A stretch of 64,000 nt of DNA from Beijerinckiaceae bacterium (GTDB taxonomy: Bacteria; Pseudomonadota; Alphaproteobacteria; Rhizobiales; Beijerinckiaceae). Shown piece by piece: positions 8,883-18,364 of this stretch. The notes under the pieces are model-generated. The model ran no database searches and was not told where the DNA came from. It worked only from the letters and a program-made list of their open reading frames with translations. Location of the stretch: assembly GCA_947475995.1 (NCBI GenBank), contig CANJNI010000013.1, positions 38,390 to 102,389 on the forward strand, given 5' to 3'. Within the stretch, counting starts at the first letter, position 1, and every line of letters starts with the position of its first letter. Made by a program: the position numbers and the translations under genes.

Positions 8883-9755
8883 ATGCGCTCGCTCCTGTTC
8901 GTTCCCGCCGACAGCCCCCGCAAGCAGGCGCGCGCGCTTGCGTGCGGGGCAGACGCGATCATTGTGGATCTGGAAGATTCCGTTGCCGCGCAGGCGAAAG
9001 ATGCAGGGCGTCAAGCCGCGCGCGAATTCCTTCAGGAATGGCGCCGGCAGGAGCGGGCGGCGCGCATCATCGTGCGGATCAACGCGCTGGACAGCGGCCT
9101 GACGGAGCGCGATCTCGACGCGCTCATGCCGCTGCGTCCAGACATCATCATGTTGCCGAAGGCGCAGGGCGGCCGCGACGTGCAGCATCTGGGCGCAAAG
9201 CTCGCGGTGCGGGAAGCCGAATCCGATCTGCCGGACGGCGCGACGCAAATTTTGCCAATCGCGACCGAAACCGCAGGCGCGATCTTCGGCCTCGGCTCCT
9301 ATGCGGGCGCAAGCCGCCGGCTCTGTGCGCTCACATGGGGGGCCGAAGACCTGTCTGCCGACATAGGCGCGGAATCGAACCGCGACGCTAACGGCCAATA
9401 CACATCGCCCTATCGGCTGGCGCGCGACCTGACCCTGTTCGCCGCCGCCCATGCGGGCGTCGATGCGCTCGACACGGTCTTTGTGAATTTTCAAGATCAC
9501 GCTGGCCTGCGCGCCGAATGCGAGACTGCGCGGCGCGACGGCTTCACGGGCAAGATGGCGATCCATCCGGATCAGATCGCCGTCATCAACGAGGTTTTTA
9601 CGCCGTCAGCCAAGGCGATTGCGGAAGCCCGGATGATCATCGAGACCTTCGCCAACCAGCCGGATGCGGGGGTGATTGGAATCGACGGCCAGATGTACGA
9701 CCGCCCGCATCTTCGCCGCGCCGAGAGATTGCTGGCGCGCGTTCCGAAAACCTAG
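8883..9755 (+). CDS. CoA-ester lyase (CitE/HpcH-HpaI family)
   Basis: A 290-residue TIM-barrel lyase of the CitE-like family. It has the opening LFVPADSP, the Asp/Glu metal site in IIVDLEDSVAAQ (about 30-41), an ATETAGAIFGL segment carrying the metal-binding Glu, and the C-terminal GKMAIHPDQIAVINEVF signature. It would cleave a 3-hydroxyacyl-CoA such as citramalyl-CoA or malyl-CoA. ATG at 8883 directly follows the MaoC stop; a longer upstream frame exists but overlaps the MaoC gene. No CoA-transferase accompanies the pair here, so the entry step of a pathway must lie elsewhere. Confidence 0.9.
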   Translation: MRSLLFVPADSPRKQARALACGADAIIVDLEDSVAAQAKDAGRQAAREFLQEWRRQERAARIIVRINALDSGLTERDLDALMPLRPDIIMLPKAQGGRDVQHLGAKLAVREAESDLPDGATQILPIATETAGAIFGLGSYAGASRRLCALTWGAEDLSADIGAESNRDANGQYTSPYRLARDLTLFAAAHAGVDALDTVFVNFQDHAGLRAECETARRDGFTGKMAIHPDQIAVINEVFTPSAKAIAEARMIIETFANQPDAGVIGIDGQMYDRPHLRRAERLLARVPKT

Positions 9756-10381
9756 CTTCCGGATGCTGTATTTCCAGCGCCCTTGGGACGCTGCAAAGGA
9801 AACACCTTGTCCAGCACCATGTAGTCCTGATAGCCGCAGCGCGCGAGCGGCTTCATTTCGGTGATGTGGATCATGCCGTCGTGGATATACCGGTCGTCGA
9901 TGTGCATCATCACCACCTGGCCGAGCACCAGGAAGCGCGGGATGTCAGCGCCGTTCATGTCCGTCAGCCGAAGAATCTGCGTCACCTTGCATTCGAGGGA
10001 GGCCGGCGAGGCCGCCACGCGAGGGGCGCGCACCATCTGGCAGGAGGCTGTTTCCAGGCCGGCGTGAACGAACTCGCTGTCGCCGCGGGCCAGCGGCGCG
10101 GAGCTGGCGCTCATTTGCTGCAGCAGATCCCAGTTCGCCATGTTCCAGCAAAATTCACCGCTGTCGCGAGCGAACACCATGGAATCCTTTTCGCCCTCGC
10201 TGCAAAAGCCCACGATGGGCGGCTCGCCGGAAAAGGCGTTGAAGAAACTGTAAGGCGCGAGATTGACCTGCCCGGCCCTGTCCATGGTGGAAACCCAGCC
10301 GATCGGTCGCGGCGCAATCAGCGCCTTGAACGGATCGTGCTTGAGGATCGACTTGTCGCGCAGATGGGGTTCGAAGAACAA
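9752..10381 (-). CDS. flavin reductase family / FMN-binding protein
   Basis: A 209-residue split-barrel flavoprotein of the flavin-reductase-like family: LIAPRPIGWVSTMD near residue 21, NLAPYSFFNAFSGEPPIVGF near 41-60 and SPASLECKVTQI near 125 are the family landmarks of FMN binding. Such proteins reduce FMN or act as flavin partners of oxygenases. It converges on the CoA-ester lyase: the two stop codons overlap (9752-9755). No obvious monooxygenase partner is adjacent, so its role is unassigned. Confidence 0.88.
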   Translation of the reverse strand: MFFEPHLRDKSILKHDPFKALIAPRPIGWVSTMDRAGQVNLAPYSFFNAFSGEPPIVGFCSEGEKDSMVFARDSGEFCWNMANWDLLQQMSASSAPLARGDSEFVHAGLETASCQMVRAPRVAASPASLECKVTQILRLTDMNGADIPRFLVLGQVVMMHIDDRYIHDGMIHITEMKPLARCGYQDYMVLDKVFPLQRPKGAGNTASGS

Positions 10382-10541
10382 GGGTCTACTCCAGGACCGG
10401 ACGCCGGGCGTCCCATGCTCATGCTTCTAACCCGCAACCGGGCCGCACCGGAAGCCGTCCGGCCACGACAGCGTCACATTCGGGAGACACCCATCGGCTA
10501 CCCGCATTGACCCCGCCCGCGAAAAAAGCCAAGCACGACCC

Positions 10542-11480
10542 ATGAGGACCTTCGTTCTTCACCTGACCGGATGCTGTCTGTGGCTCGCCGCCGCCACCGG
10601 CATGGCGGCTGCGCAAAATCAGGGACGCGCCCCCACAGCCGCTCCCCTCTTCGCGCCACGCCAGCTCACCACCCCCATTCCGGAATTCGACTCGGGCGTG
10701 CTGCGCCTGACCGCCACATTCGGTTCGGATGCGCGCGGCGCGGTTAATTCGGGGCTGGTCTGGCGCGTGTTTCAGGAACGGGCGGAACCGGACGGCAGTC
10801 ACCGGCTGGTAGCCCAGAGCACGGACGCCGCGCCCTCCTTCACCCTGCCAAACGCCGACTACATCATCCATGCCGCCTATGGGCTGGCGGGCGCCACGAA
10901 ACGGGTCAGCATCAACGGACAGGACCTGAACGAGCGGGTGCCGCTCAACGCCGGGGCTTTGGTGATCAACGGCATGCTGGGCGATCTGCCGGTGCCGCCG
11001 AACCGGCTTTCCATTTCGGTTTTCGTGCCCGACCGCGGCAATGCGGAGGCCAAGCTCATTGCTTCCGACGTCAGGGCCGGCGAGGCGCTGCGCCTGCCGG
11101 AGGGCACCTATCACGTCGTCTCGACGTTTCTGGACGCCGCCGCCGCAGGCGGGGCCGCGGGCAGCGCCACCAATTCAATCGTGGATGCCGATGCGCGCGT
11201 GCAGGCCGGCAAGGTGACCGAAACCACCCTGCGCCATCGCGCCGCCGTGCTCACCCTGAAGCTCGTCAACCAGCCGGGCGGCGAGGCGCTGGCGAACACC
11301 AACTTCACAGTGCTGACCCCGGGCGGCGACGTCATTCGCGAAATGATCGGCGCCTTCCCGTCCCTGCCGCTGGCGGAGGGCGAATATGTGGTCATCGCGC
11401 GCCGCGACGGCAAAACCCATCAGGCCGTCTTCACCGTCCAGTCCGCGCGTGACCGCGACGTCGAAGTTCTGGCAAAATAG
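10542..11480 (+). CDS. exported protein of unknown function with beta-sandwich repeats
   Basis: A 312-residue exported protein. It has a typical signal peptide (cleavage likely after AAAQ, residue 25) and then beta-rich repeats that resemble carboxypeptidase-regulatory or immunoglobulin-like domains: VPLNAGALVINGML, SISVFVPDRG, LRLPEGTYHVVSTF, LTLKLVNQPGG and LPLAEGEYVVIARR recur with a similar spacing. No catalytic motif is seen. It is followed at 18 bases by a small Lrp-type ligand-binding protein. Such repeat proteins usually lie in the periplasm or on the outer surface. I do not recognise a named family. Confidence 0.8.
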   Translation: MRTFVLHLTGCCLWLAAATGMAAAQNQGRAPTAAPLFAPRQLTTPIPEFDSGVLRLTATFGSDARGAVNSGLVWRVFQERAEPDGSHRLVAQSTDAAPSFTLPNADYIIHAAYGLAGATKRVSINGQDLNERVPLNAGALVINGMLGDLPVPPNRLSISVFVPDRGNAEAKLIASDVRAGEALRLPEGTYHVVSTFLDAAAAGGAAGSATNSIVDADARVQAGKVTETTLRHRAAVLTLKLVNQPGGEALANTNFTVLTPGGDVIREMIGAFPSLPLAEGEYVVIARRDGKTHQAVFTVQSARDRDVEVLAK

Positions 11481-11497
11481 CCCATCGGGGGATTCGC

Positions 11498-11734
11498 ATG
11501 CAGACCTTCTTCGTCGAAATCAAATGCGCGCTCGGCAAGACCTACAGCGTCGCGAGCGCACTCGCGGAAGCCGAGATCGCATCCGAAATCTACTCGATCG
11601 CCGGCAACTACGACATCCTGGCCAAGTTCTACGTGCCCAAGGACACCGACATCGGGCATTTCGTCGGCGAGAAGGTTCAGAAGCTCCCCGGCATCGTCGA
11701 CACTCGCACGATCATCACCTTCAAGGCGTTTTGA
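11498..11734 (+). CDS. stand-alone Lrp/AsnC ligand-binding (RAM) domain protein
   Basis: A 78-residue protein that is only the ligand-binding alpha-beta (RAM) domain of the Lrp/AsnC family with no DNA-binding helix-turn-helix: MQTFFVEIKCALGKTYSVA, then GNYDILAKFYV and LPGIVDTRTIITF, the family's conserved strands. Stand-alone members assemble as rings and bind small molecules such as amino acids; some modulate full-length Lrp proteins. The start has a good GGGGGA site in front. It sits 18 bases after the exported protein and 58 bases before a cytochrome c. Confidence 0.88.
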   Translation: MQTFFVEIKCALGKTYSVASALAEAEIASEIYSIAGNYDILAKFYVPKDTDIGHFVGEKVQKLPGIVDTRTIITFKAF

Positions 11735-11792
11735 CGCATCGCAAGGCGGACGGGCGCGGCCCGGATCAGATTGCCTTCAAGGAGGCAACAAC

Positions 11793-12158
11793 ATGATCAA
11801 ACCGTCCCACGCTTTGCTAGGCTTCGCGGTCGCGATCCTTTCCGCCAGTACGGTCCTGTCGGCCGATGCGGAAAACGGCCTTCGCATCGCCCAGCGCTGG
11901 TGCTCGTCCTGTCATGTGGTCACGCCGGACCAGAAGACCGGCAGCGTCGACGTTCCATCCTTCAAGGAAATCGCCGTGAAGCGGACGGACGCCAGGGCGC
12001 TGTCGATGTTCCTGTCCGATCCGCATCCGCGCATGAATCTGGAATTGTCGCGCGAAGAAATCGCAGACGTCGTCCGCTACATCCAGCTCTTCAATCCGGA
12101 CGCCATCGTCCCGGAAGGCGGCAAGGACGACAAACCGGCCGAACCCGCGCGCGGGTGA
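11793..12158 (+). CDS. small exported c-type cytochrome
   Basis: A 121-residue class I cytochrome c: signal peptide (cleavage near SADA, residue 24), haem site CSSCH at residues 37-41, and a probable distal Met ligand in HPRMNL (near 75). The C-terminus is charged. It would carry electrons in the periplasm. A very strong AAGGAGG ribosome-binding site precedes the ATG. No oxidase or dehydrogenase partner is adjacent; the CcdA haem-maturation gene lies 14 kb away. Confidence 0.9.
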   Translation: MIKPSHALLGFAVAILSASTVLSADAENGLRIAQRWCSSCHVVTPDQKTGSVDVPSFKEIAVKRTDARALSMFLSDPHPRMNLELSREEIADVVRYIQLFNPDAIVPEGGKDDKPAEPARG

Positions 12159-12168
12159 GCAGGGGCGA

Positions 12169-13218
12169 TCAGTTCGCCCCGCCCTCCTGAAACTTCCGTA
12201 GATCCGCCAGCAGGTCCGGCGGCGCACTCGCCAGCTTGTCCATCAGCTTCAGGATATCGTCTCCCGAGGCTGGGCTGATGTCGATTTTCAAGCGTGCAGC
12301 TTCCGCCACATAAGCAGGGTCCGACTGGGCGGCCATGAAGGCCTTCTGCAAAGCCGCCACCCTCGCAGGCGGAATGCCCGGCGGCGCCAGGAACGGGCGA
12401 CCCAACGCCCATGGTGCCTCAGACAATTCAACCAGCTGGCGTGAACGTTCATCCAGCGCCAGTTCACGCGCGGTTGGCACATCGGGCAGGATCGGCATGC
12501 GGGTGGTCCGCACGAACTGAAGCAGAGGCTTCACCGGCGAATCCTTCTGCAGCCAATGGCCCTTCTCGATGTTGATGACAGTGAAGCTGGCCATCTGGCC
12601 GTCCACTTCGCCGCGATCGACCGCCAGACCCACGGCGTTGGAGTCCGGATAGCCGCTGATGACCTTCAAATTGAATCCCAGCGCCAGATTGAGGAGAGCG
12701 GGCGTCGTGGCCGCAGAAGCCGCAGGACCTGCCGAACCCATCACGATCTGCCGCCTGGACTTGTCTCGTAGGTCTTCCGCTCGCTGGACCGGCGCATCCT
12801 TGCGCACCCAGAGGATATAGGAATCCGTCGAAAAGCTGGAGGCGGAACCCAGCCAGTTAAACTTGCGCGCATCGAACTGGACATTGGCGTTGCCGCCAAG
12901 CACGCCCGTCACGATCATTTCGCGCGCAATGGTCCCGAACGACGTGCCGTCCTTGGGCGCTTGAGTATAGAGATAATTGGCCGCCCGGAGGCTACCCGCG
13001 CCCGGCATATTTTTAACAATGAACGTCGGGCTGCCCGGAAGGTGTTTCGGCATGTGCTGCGCCAGTAGCCGCGCATAAACGTCATAGCCGCCGCCCGGCG
13101 CATAGCCGACCACGATCTCGACCTGCTTGCCCTTGTAGAAATCCTCGATCTCGTCGGCCTGTGCGCCCAGCGCCCCCGCAGCCAGAACAGCCGCCGCCAT
13201 CAACCCCCGCAACATCAT
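12169..13218 (-). CDS. Bug/TctC-type tripartite tricarboxylate transporter solute-binding protein
   Basis: A 349-residue periplasmic binding protein. It has a signal peptide (cleavage after GAQA, residue 21), then EIVVGYAPGGGYDVYARLLA, the family's ligand-loop signature, followed by a PGAGSLRAANYLY segment. Members catch carboxylates or other small acids for the TctAB permease. No tctA or tctB genes are next to it, which is common for orphan Bug proteins in soil bacteria. Converges with the cytochrome c gene, 10 bases apart. Its substrate is unknown. Confidence 0.9.
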   Translation of the reverse strand: MMLRGLMAAAVLAAGALGAQADEIEDFYKGKQVEIVVGYAPGGGYDVYARLLAQHMPKHLPGSPTFIVKNMPGAGSLRAANYLYTQAPKDGTSFGTIAREMIVTGVLGGNANVQFDARKFNWLGSASSFSTDSYILWVRKDAPVQRAEDLRDKSRRQIVMGSAGPAASAATTPALLNLALGFNLKVISGYPDSNAVGLAVDRGEVDGQMASFTVINIEKGHWLQKDSPVKPLLQFVRTTRMPILPDVPTARELALDERSRQLVELSEAPWALGRPFLAPPGIPPARVAALQKAFMAAQSDPAYVAEAARLKIDISPASGDDILKLMDKLASAPPDLLADLRKFQEGGAN

Positions 13219-13409
13219 CGCGCCCCTCCTGTTTCCCGGCCAAGCCGGGCGGCGGATCGAGCCGCCAGATGAAGGATCATTGACCAGTTTCGCTGCGAGG
13301 ACAAGCGAGCCCGCGCCGCGATCGTGACGAACGGAGGCAGCGCCATTTGCGATGTGAAATCACGCGGTCGAACCCCGGCCCTGCGTTGCGCCTGGCCGGG
13401 GCGATGGGT

Positions 13410-15371
13410 CTAGGCGTTCGCCCGCTTCACATCCGGCGGCGTCGCTTCGTCTATCAGCGCAGCGATCGCCTCCTCCATCGTCATGGACGTCTGCGCCTGC
13501 GAGCCGAGTCGACGGATGGAGACGGTCTTCTCCTGCGCCTCCTTCTTGCCGACGACGACCATCACCGGGACTTTCGCCAGCGAGTGCTCGCGGACCTTGT
13601 AGTTGATCTTCTCGTTGCGAATATCGGCATCGACCCGCAACCCGCGCTTGCGCATGGCGGCGATCAGCTCATAGGCGTAGTCGTCGGCTTCCTGGGTGAT
13701 CGTCGCGACGACAACCTGCACCGGCGCGATCCACAGCGGCATGTGCCCGGCGAAATGCTCGATCAGAATGCCGGTGAAGCGCTCCAGCGATCCGCAGATC
13801 GCCCGATGCACCATGACGGGCGGTGTCTTTTCGCTGGTGGGCGAAATGTAGAAGGCCCCGAAACGCTCCGGCAGATTGAAGTCCACCTGAGTGGTGCCGC
13901 ATTGCCAGTCGCGGCCAATGGCGTCGCGCAACACATATTCGAACTTCGGCCCATAGAACGCGCCCTCGCCCGGATTGAGCGCCGTCTCGATGACGTCGCC
14001 GTGCTTCGCCTTGATCTCGTCGAGCACGCGCATCATCACCGATTCCGCGTGATCCCACATCGCATCCGTGCCGACGCGCTTTTCGGGGCGCGTCGAGAGC
14101 TTCACGAGAATCTTGCCGAACCCGAAGTCGTTATAGACCGACAGGATCAGCTCGTTGATCTTCAGGCACTCGGCGGCGAGCTGTTCTTCCGTGCAGAAGA
14201 TATGCGCATCATCCTGCGTGAAGGCCCGCACACGCATCACGCCATGCATGGCGCCCGACGGCTCGTAGCGATGCACGATGCCGAATTCGGCAAAACGCAA
14301 TGGCAGATCGCGATAGGAGCGCAGCCCGTGCTTGAAGATCTGCACATGGCCGGGGCAGTTCATCGGCTTGATTGCGTAAGTGCGCTCGTCTTCCGTGTCG
14401 TCGCCCGCCGATTTCGACATGAACATGTTTTCGCGATACCAGCCCCAGTGGCCGGAAATCTCCCACATGCTCTTGTCCATGAGCTGCGGGGCGTTCACTT
14501 CCTGATAGTCGCCCGAAAGACGGCGGCGCATATAGGCCACGAGGGTCTGGAACAGCGTCCAGCCCTTCGGGTGCCAGAAGATCGCCCCCGGCGCTTCTTC
14601 CTGAAAATGGAACAGGTCCATTTCACGCCCAAGGCGGCGATGGTCGCGGCGCTCGGCTTCCTCGATCTGCTTCAGATAGGCGTCGAGCTGTTCCTGCCTG
14701 GCGAAGGCCGTGCCGTAGATGCGCGACAGCATCGGATTGTCCGAATTGCCGCGCCAGTAAGCGCCCGCCACCTTCATCAGCTTGAAGGCGCTGCCGATCT
14801 TGCCGACCGACGTCATGTGCGGGCCGCGGCAGAGATCGAGCCACTCGCCCTGCTTGTATATCTTCAGATCTTCGTTGCCGGGAATCGACTGCACGAGTTC
14901 GACCTTGAAGGCCTCGCCTTTCTTTTCGAAGAACGAGACGGCGTCCTCGCGGCTCCACACTTCCTTGGTGAGCGGCGCGTCGCGGGCGATGATCTCGCGC
15001 ATCTTCTTCTCGATGGCGACGAAATCTTCCGGCGTGAACGGCGTCTCGCGGAAAAAGTCGTAATAGAAGCCGTTCTCGATCACCGGCCCGATGGTCACCT
15101 GCGTGCCGGGCCAGAGCGTCTGGACGGCCTCCGCCAGAACGTGCGCGCAATCGTGCCGGATCAGTTCCAGCGCGCGCGGGTCCTCGCGATTGAGAAATTC
15201 GATCCTGGCGTCGGTCTTGATCGGGTCGGCCAGGTCGACCACCACCCCGTCGAGGGCCATCGCGACCGTGCGCTTGGCGAGCGAGGGGGAAATGCCCTGG
15301 GCGATCTCGAAACCCGTCACGCCTTCGGGGAACTGACGCTGCGCGCCATCGGGAAATGTAACCGAAACCAT
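13410..15371 (-). CDS. thrS: threonyl-tRNA synthetase
   Basis: A 653-residue class II synthetase that charges tRNA-Thr. In order: a TGS domain (1-60), an editing domain with [15 protein letters not shown] sequence (about 74-225), the catalytic core with MNCPGHV (Zn-binding Cys), TQDDAHIF (Zn-binding His) and [14 protein letters not shown] (third ligand and class II motif 3 region), and a C-terminal anticodon-binding domain ending after [12 protein letters not shown]. Length matches the bacterial family (about 640-660). A long frame on the opposite strand over the whole gene is a shadow. The 190 bases before the Bug gene show nothing recognisable. Confidence 0.98.
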   Translation of the reverse strand: MVSVTFPDGAQRQFPEGVTGFEIAQGISPSLAKRTVAMALDGVVVDLADPIKTDARIEFLNREDPRALELIRHDCAHVLAEAVQTLWPGTQVTIGPVIENGFYYDFFRETPFTPEDFVAIEKKMREIIARDAPLTKEVWSREDAVSFFEKKGEAFKVELVQSIPGNEDLKIYKQGEWLDLCRGPHMTSVGKIGSAFKLMKVAGAYWRGNSDNPMLSRIYGTAFARQEQLDAYLKQIEEAERRDHRRLGREMDLFHFQEEAPGAIFWHPKGWTLFQTLVAYMRRRLSGDYQEVNAPQLMDKSMWEISGHWGWYRENMFMSKSAGDDTEDERTYAIKPMNCPGHVQIFKHGLRSYRDLPLRFAEFGIVHRYEPSGAMHGVMRVRAFTQDDAHIFCTEEQLAAECLKINELILSVYNDFGFGKILVKLSTRPEKRVGTDAMWDHAESVMMRVLDEIKAKHGDVIETALNPGEGAFYGPKFEYVLRDAIGRDWQCGTTQVDFNLPERFGAFYISPTSEKTPPVMVHRAICGSLERFTGILIEHFAGHMPLWIAPVQVVVATITQEADDYAYELIAAMRKRGLRVDADIRNEKINYKVREHSLAKVPVMVVVGKKEAQEKTVSIRRLGSQAQTSMTMEEAIAALIDEATPPDVKRANA

Positions 15372-15544
15372 GTAACCTCCTGTGGCTCACTCGCCGAAAC
15401 AAGCCGGCGTAAGCGATGGGAGGTGGGGATACAGCAGCCGCGCCACCTTCCGCAAGAGTCTTGGGGCTTTTGGCCTTAAGCAGTCTTGCCCAAGCGGCCC
15501 GACGCAGCCAAGGTAACCCTCCCTTCCCCTGCGGGATAGACCCG

Positions 15545-16372
15545 ATGCACGCCCTGAGGTTCATCCTCATTGCGATCTCGATTTCAATGTTTGCGGCGCT
15601 CGGCTGGCGCGCCGTCAATCCGCCACGCCTGCCGCCCCGGATCGAGGAACCGCAGCCGAGGATCGTCATCGAACCGCAGATCGCCCCGGGCGCCTTCGAT
15701 ACGCCCGACGGGGCGCGCGGGGCCGTGGAGGACGTCATTGCGCTCGATGGCGATTTCGAGCCGTACTTCTCCTCCCTGCGGGACAATTTCGGCAGCGACT
15801 ACAATGCCTTGATCGATCGCTTCGGCCGCCGCGCCTTCGACCGAAAACAGACCGACAGCGTCGATTATTACATGTCCGAATCGATACGGGCCCTGCGGCA
15901 CACACGAGGACTGCTGGCCGCGCAGGCGGAAAATTCGCTGCTGGACCGCATGTTCGTCATGCAGGCGGCGGTGATCGAGGCCCTTGCGGTCAAGGATGCG
16001 CGGCTGTGTGCCGACTTCATCTATGGAGCGACTTCGGAAGGGTTTTTTGCCTTTTCGGAATCGCATCGGCCGCTGATCGCCGAAATGGCGCTGGCCAATC
16101 TGGCGGCCATCATCGACGGTCCCTCCAGCAAGGCCGTGCGGCTCACTCCGGGCGACGAGGAATTCCAGCAGCTTGAAGAAGCCCTGACGGCCGCCGGCCT
16201 CAACCAGACCGAGATCGACGCGCTCGTGGACGGCAAGGCCCCCGATCCGCCCCTTCCGGACGAGCGCATGTGCGCCGCCGGAACCGCCTACCTGAAAGTC
16301 ATTTCCGCCCTGCCCGAGGCCACGCGCGTGCGGCTCGAAGCCCTGATGGTGGAATTGATGGCGCGGACGTGA
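15545..16372 (+). CDS. membrane-anchored or exported protein of unknown function
   Basis: A 275-residue protein starting at ATG 15545. It opens with one hydrophobic segment (residues 4-20) serving as signal anchor, followed by a proline-rich linker (PPRLPPRIEEPQP) and a largely helical domain. No known catalytic motif or family was recognised. A longer frame upstream reaches 15416 but has no family-like sequence. The gene diverges from thrS. Its extracytoplasmic location is inferred from the anchor. Confidence 0.7.
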   Translation: MHALRFILIAISISMFAALGWRAVNPPRLPPRIEEPQPRIVIEPQIAPGAFDTPDGARGAVEDVIALDGDFEPYFSSLRDNFGSDYNALIDRFGRRAFDRKQTDSVDYYMSESIRALRHTRGLLAAQAENSLLDRMFVMQAAVIEALAVKDARLCADFIYGATSEGFFAFSESHRPLIAEMALANLAAIIDGPSSKAVRLTPGDEEFQQLEEALTAAGLNQTEIDALVDGKAPDPPLPDERMCAAGTAYLKVISALPEATRVRLEALMVELMART

Positions 16373-16378
16373 GCCGGG

Positions 16379-16945
16379 TCAAACGGGCTGCGTTTCATAT
16401 TTGTTGAGCTCGTTGCCGCGAAAGATGACGTAAGGTTCGGCCCAACGTACGCAGTTGATGTTCGCAACGCTTGTCGCAAAACGTCTATATTTCAGTTTGT
16501 CGTTTACGACGAAAGAATTGGGACGCCCGTGCTTCACCCCGATCCCCTTCGAGAAGCTGCGATCCCTGTCCCACCCGACGCCCTTGTAAGGGTTGCCGCC
16601 CAACTTCATCATTCGTTGGGTCATTTCCGGCCTGTCCGTCACCATGATGGCGTACAGGGGTTCGCGCACCAGCGCAGCCAGATCGACCATTCGGCGATGA
16701 TGCTCGAGACAATCTGTGAGTTCAGGATCCATGACGATCAGCAGCGACCGAGGCATGGATCGGATGTGGTCGACACTGACTCCCACTGTCGGGAGGCCAT
16801 TGAAATCCTTCAGATCGGGCACGGGCGGAAGTTTGAGTGAGCCCAGGTCATAGCCGTAAGCAGACTGGTAGAAGCCCATGCCGGTCATCCCGACCGCCAG
16901 CGCCCCTATCGTTTCGATCGCCAACCGCCGCGACATGACGCTCAT
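16379..16945 (-). CDS. exported protein of unknown function
   Basis: A 188-residue protein read from ATG 16945, which has an AGGAG site at the right distance; an upstream GTG at 16966 is less likely. The N-terminus MSVMSRRLAIETIGALAVG looks like a signal peptide with twin arginines (SRRLA), possibly a Tat-type signal, though it lacks the full consensus. The body contains a predicted alpha-beta fold (SLLIVMDPELTDCLEHH) but no recognised family. Codon use is slightly less GC-rich than the neighbours. It converges with the preceding gene, seven bases apart. Confidence 0.62.
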   Translation of the reverse strand: MSVMSRRLAIETIGALAVGMTGMGFYQSAYGYDLGSLKLPPVPDLKDFNGLPTVGVSVDHIRSMPRSLLIVMDPELTDCLEHHRRMVDLAALVREPLYAIMVTDRPEMTQRMMKLGGNPYKGVGWDRDRSFSKGIGVKHGRPNSFVVNDKLKYRRFATSVANINCVRWAEPYVIFRGNELNKYETQPV

Positions 16946-17094
16946 CACGAAACTCCTGCAATTCACCGGGCCGGATGATGGGGCGAAGTGCTGGCCGAAG
17001 CGTAAACGCAGCCGTGTGCTATTGATCGAAATTGCCTCGGGCGACTGGCAATCTGAACGACCGGTAGCAGTCTCGACTAAATTTTAGGCTTTCG

Positions 17095-17424
17095 TCAGTT
17101 CGCGGGCTTTTCCGGATCGACGCCTTCACACGCAAGCGGCCCGCGCCACTGCCCATATCGCCACGGTGTCACCCAAGTGGCGTCGGGCGGCAGCGCTTTG
17201 CGCACCGGGTCGAAGCCCGCCGTTCCCCACGGATTGCACCGGCAGATGCGCGCCAGTCCCATCCAGCCGCCTGGCCAGAAGCCGTGAAGCTGGATCGCCT
17301 CGTCGGTATATTCCGAACAGGTCGGCAGATGGCGGCACTGACGGCCGACCAGCCCCGACAGCGTGAGCTGGTAGGTGCGGATCAGCCCGTGGGCGAGCAC
17401 GCGCGTCGGATGGCGGGGCAACAT
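17095..17424 (-). CDS. yidD: membrane protein insertion efficiency factor YidD
   Basis: A 109-residue YidD protein that helps the YidC insertase place inner-membrane proteins. The family core is clear: CRHLPTCSEYTDEAIQLHG followed by GGWMGLARICRCNPWGTAGFDPV. The start is taken at ATG 17424, which has an AAGG site; a possible ATG at 17490 borders a palindromic repeat and gives a non-family extension. It lies in the same direction as the class II aldolase and the IscU-like gene. In related genomes yidD, an IscU-like gene and folE are often neighbours, as here. Confidence 0.93.
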   Translation of the reverse strand: MLPRHPTRVLAHGLIRTYQLTLSGLVGRQCRHLPTCSEYTDEAIQLHGFWPGGWMGLARICRCNPWGTAGFDPVRKALPPDATWVTPWRYGQWRGPLACEGVDPEKPAN

Positions 17425-17490
17425 GCGGCCTTGTAGCAAAGCCGCGCGGCGGTTTCGAGGCGATTTCAAAAACGCGGAGCGGGTCCTCAT

Positions 17491-17514
17491 CGCAAAAGTC
17501 TTTCAACTTTTGCG
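17491..17514. repeat. palindromic intergenic repeat, CGCAAAAGT family
   Basis: CGCAAAAGT (17491-17499), a six-base loop, then ACTTTTGCG (17506-17514): a perfect 9-base inverted repeat. The same core appears at 58105-58128 inside a longer palindrome, so it is a dispersed element. It lies between yidD and the aldolase and could also act as a weak hairpin in the transcript. Confidence 0.75.
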
Positions 17515-17523
17515 GGACGCGCC

Positions 17524-18309
17524 CTAGTCGCGGTAATCCGGCTCGTGCTTGTCGAGTAACGCCAGCAGCGACGGCCAGCCGTCCGGGCGTCCGTTCTCGC
17601 CGGCCCGGTCGTCGCGGTCGTACTGCTTCGCCGCATGTTCAAGCAGTTCGGGCGACAGCCTGATGGGCGTGCCGCCGCTCTTCATCACTTCAAGCTGGAT
17701 GCGGCAGCTCTTTTCCAGATTGAGCATCAGATGATAGGCGCGCATGGCGGTCGGACCGCACGTCAACAGTCCGTGGTTGCGCAGGATCAGCGCGTTCTTT
17801 TCGCCCAGATCGCGCACGAGGCGCGAACGCTCGTCGAGATCGTCCGCCTTGCCCTCGTAATCGTGATAGCCGATGCGATTGTAATAGCGCAGCGATTTCT
17901 GCGCGAGCGGCAACAGGCCTTCCTGCAGGCACGACACCGCAATCCCGTGCACCGTATGCGTGTGGATGATGAACATCGCATCGGGTCGCGCCGCATGAAT
18001 GGCGGAATGAATCACGAAGCCTGCGGGATTGATCGAGTAAGGCGTGTCCTGAACGATCTTCCCGTCCACATCGACCTTGACCAGATTGGACGCCGTCACC
18101 TGAGCAAACAGCAGCCCATAGGGATTGATGAGGAAATGCTCGTGCGGCCCCGGCACGCGCGCCGAAATATGCGTGGCGAAAAGATCGTCGAGCCCTGCGC
18201 GCGCCACCAGCCGGTAAAGCCCGGCGAGGTCAACGCGCGCCTTGCGCTCCTCGGCGCTCATCGGCTGCGATGAGGCGGCGCGCGAAATCGAGACGGGACT
18301 GACGGCCAT
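17524..18309 (-). CDS. class II aldolase/adducin family protein
   Basis: A 261-residue class II aldolase of the fuculose-phosphate-aldolase/adducin family. Zn ligands are visible in HTHTVHGIAV (about residue 113-122) and ILRNHGLLTCG (about 170-180), and the substrate loop FLINPYGLLFAQVTASNLV is family-typical. Start at ATG 18309; an upstream frame reaches 18423 without family likeness. The fold includes aldolases, epimerases and decarboxylases, so the substrate cannot be named. Transcribed with yidD downstream and 55 bases after the IscU-like gene. Confidence 0.88.
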   Translation of the reverse strand: MAVSPVSISRAASSQPMSAEERKARVDLAGLYRLVARAGLDDLFATHISARVPGPHEHFLINPYGLLFAQVTASNLVKVDVDGKIVQDTPYSINPAGFVIHSAIHAARPDAMFIIHTHTVHGIAVSCLQEGLLPLAQKSLRYYNRIGYHDYEGKADDLDERSRLVRDLGEKNALILRNHGLLTCGPTAMRAYHLMLNLEKSCRIQLEVMKSGGTPIRLSPELLEHAAKQYDRDDRAGENGRPDGWPSLLALLDKHEPDYRD

Positions 18310-18364
18310 GCGTTCCTCCGGAATTTTCCGCAGATTAACGCAGCGCAGCTTGCGCGCAAGCCGA

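Noticed and set aside
13347..15479. Long open frame on the plus strand opposite thrS
   Set aside because: GC-rich codon bias opens antisense frames; the sense strand is an unmistakable threonyl-tRNA synthetase and the antisense product has no family-like sequence.
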